A stretch of DNA of 5,223 nt. Origin: Bacillota bacterium. Its GTDB lineage: Bacteria > Bacillota > Clostridia > Lachnospirales > Cellulosilyticaceae. Under the pieces are notes generated by a model. It saw nothing but the letters and a program-made list of their open reading frames with translations. It was not told the DNA's origin and made no database searches. The translations under genes were made by a program, and so were the position numbers. This document shows positions 4,113 through 5,223 of the stretch, one piece after another (the stretch's first letter is position 1; each line of letters opens with the position of its first letter). The stretch lies in assembly GCA_023457875.1 (NCBI GenBank), contig JAEXBC010000159.1, positions 1-5,223 on the forward strand, given 5' to 3'.

Positions 4113-5223
4113 ATGAAAGAGTATCTTGAATATAAGGATAAAGACAGTTCTAAATTTTGGCAGATTGAGTTAAATGACTGTGTTATTGATATAACTTTTG
4201 GAAAGATAGGGACAAGTGGAAAGCGTTTAAAAAAAGAATTGCAAGATTCACAAAAGGCCTCTTTGTATTTTAGACAGGAGGTTATCAAAAAGCTAAAAGA
4301 AGGTTATAATGATCCAAAAGTTCCGATACTTACACTGGAAAATACAATTTATTATCATAACAATAAGCCTTTTAAGCATTATGACAGAGTTGAAGGCATA
4401 TATTATTATTCTACTAAGGAACGAATCATTTCTAGCTGTAAGCATTATCTTTATATCTGGTCAAAAGATGGCATTTTATTAGATACCTTTAAGTTTAATG
4501 AAGAGAAGCACTTTTTTGGTGATGTCTTTATTAGGCACATTGAAAATACATCTCAATTTTTATTTTACGTTAATAAGATGGATTATGACCATATGTATAT
4601 TTTCGATTTAATGAATGATTCTTTTAAGCTAGCCTGTGATAAAGATATTGAAATCCCTTTTGAAGGATATGATCGTGATATTGATTTAGATGACAAATAT
4701 ATTTATCTCGGTTGTTCGAACGGATTTATGTTACTAGATCATGAGTTAAACACAATCGAAACATTAAAATCTCCATACAAACAGGAGGATTCTAATGGTA
4801 TAGCGGTTAATGCTAGTTCGCAATTAATTGCTTTTGTACAATGGACTGAAGAGCGATATGAAGAAGATACTGTAACGATAGTAGATATCACAGGTAAGTT
4901 CATAAGTGAATTTAAGACTTGGGTACATAATCAATTTGGACATGCAATATCCTTTAATAAGGAAGGTACGCTTGTATATATCGCATCTACAAATGATCAT
5001 AAAATAAAAGTGGAACTGTGGAATCCGCAAGATGGTACGTTAGTAAAACAGATGTCTAACTCCAAAGATTCAGGTGATGTAATGTCTTTTTGCCTGTCAA
5101 AGGATGAGAAATGGTTAGTAACGCGAAGTGCTGGCATAGCTATTAACTTGTGGAATTTAGATCAAGAAAGAGTTGATTGGGTAAGATTAGATCAGAATCT
5201 TAGCGGAAATATATGTTTTACAG
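4113..5223 (+). CDS. WGR domain protein with WD40-like beta-propeller, C-terminus beyond the window
   Basis: An open frame of 370 codons starts at ATG 4113, preceded by AAAGGAGG (4096-4103, 9 nt spacing), and has no stop before the right edge. Residues 1-66 are a WGR domain: KFWQIEL (14-20), ITFGKIGTSGKR (27-38), the helix SQKASLYFRQEVIKKLKEGY (46-65). WGR domains occur in PARP1-type ADP-ribosyltransferases, where they contact broken DNA ends, and in bacterial MolR-like proteins. The namesake Trp-Gly-Arg is Phe29-Gly30-Lys31 here. From about 80 onward the sequence is built of beta repeats: YLYIWSKDG (112-120), MYIFDLMND (161-169), YIYLGCSNGFMLLD (196-209), SFNKEGTLVYIAS (280-292) with VELWNPQDG (300-308), and SFCLSKDEKWLVTRSA (325-340) with INLWNLD (344-350). 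The LWN endings match WD40 blades, and more blades probably follow. No signal peptide, so cytosolic. It is the fourth gene of the run, 34 nt after the HAD gene. Its role is unknown; nucleic-acid or protein binding is inferred. Confidence 0.88.
   Translation, partial: MKEYLEYKDKDSSKFWQIELNDCVIDITFGKIGTSGKRLKKELQDSQKASLYFRQEVIKKLKEGYNDPKVPILTLENTIYYHNNKPFKHYDRVEGIYYYSTKERIISSCKHYLYIWSKDGILLDTFKFNEEKHFFGDVFIRHIENTSQFLFYVNKMDYDHMYIFDLMNDSFKLACDKDIEIPFEGYDRDIDLDDKYIYLGCSNGFMLLDHELNTIETLKSPYKQEDSNGIAVNASSQLIAFVQWTEERYEEDTVTIVDITGKFISEFKTWVHNQFGHAISFNKEGTLVYIASTNDHKIKVELWNPQDGTLVKQMSNSKDSGDVMSFCLSKDEKWLVTRSAGIAINLWNLDQERVDWVRLDQNLSGNICFT

Noticed and set aside
4824..5030. Minus-strand 68-codon reading frame
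   Set aside because: It lies antisense to the WGR-propeller gene, whose plus-strand frame is open for 370 codons with domain matches.

Overview
The window is AT-rich with strong AGGAGG-type ribosome binding sites and short intergenic gaps, which points to a low-GC Gram-positive (Bacillota). A flavodoxin-fold protein with a compact four-cysteine motif and a soluble protein with two [4Fe-4S] motifs both fit an anaerobic or facultative Clostridia-like host. That placement is inference; nothing here fixes the genus. No tRNA, rRNA, insertion sequence, CRISPR array or phage gene was seen.

Left part (1-1914): a redox-flavoured module. The 5' part of a minus-strand gene for a flavodoxin-family (iron-sulfur flavoprotein / NADPH-dependent FMN reductase type) protein diverges from a plus-strand gene for an XRE/MmyB-type regulator (370-1203, GTG start). 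The 115-bp spacer holds a good extended -10 promoter for the regulator, an opposing candidate promoter for the flavoprotein and small palindromes that could be operators. Directly downstream of the regulator, 21 nt away and probably co-transcribed, is a 229-aa protein with two [4Fe-4S] clusters related to the core of epoxyqueuosine reductase (QueG). It appears to lack the catalytic Asp and the HEAT tail. A regulator between two reductase-like genes suggests ligand-controlled reduction of a small lipophilic or electrophilic compound.

Middle (1915-2143): 229 bp without a gene. It has a TTTATG triplication, a strong 22-bp dyad overlapping a likely -35 box with further overlapping palindromes, and no convincing intrinsic terminator.

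Right part (2144-5223): four closely spaced plus-strand genes that look like one operon. They encode a small single-domain cupin, a membrane-anchored extracytoplasmic protein of unknown function whose tail resembles a motif I recall from C-terminal regions of polymorphic-toxin proteins, a HAD-superfamily hydrolase of the YjjG / pyrimidine-nucleotidase / haloacid-dehalogenase type, and a protein with an N-terminal WGR domain and a WD40-like beta-propeller. The last gene runs off the right edge. No shared pathway for these four can be named from sequence alone. The least described elements are the membrane protein, the WGR-propeller protein and the QueG-like protein.
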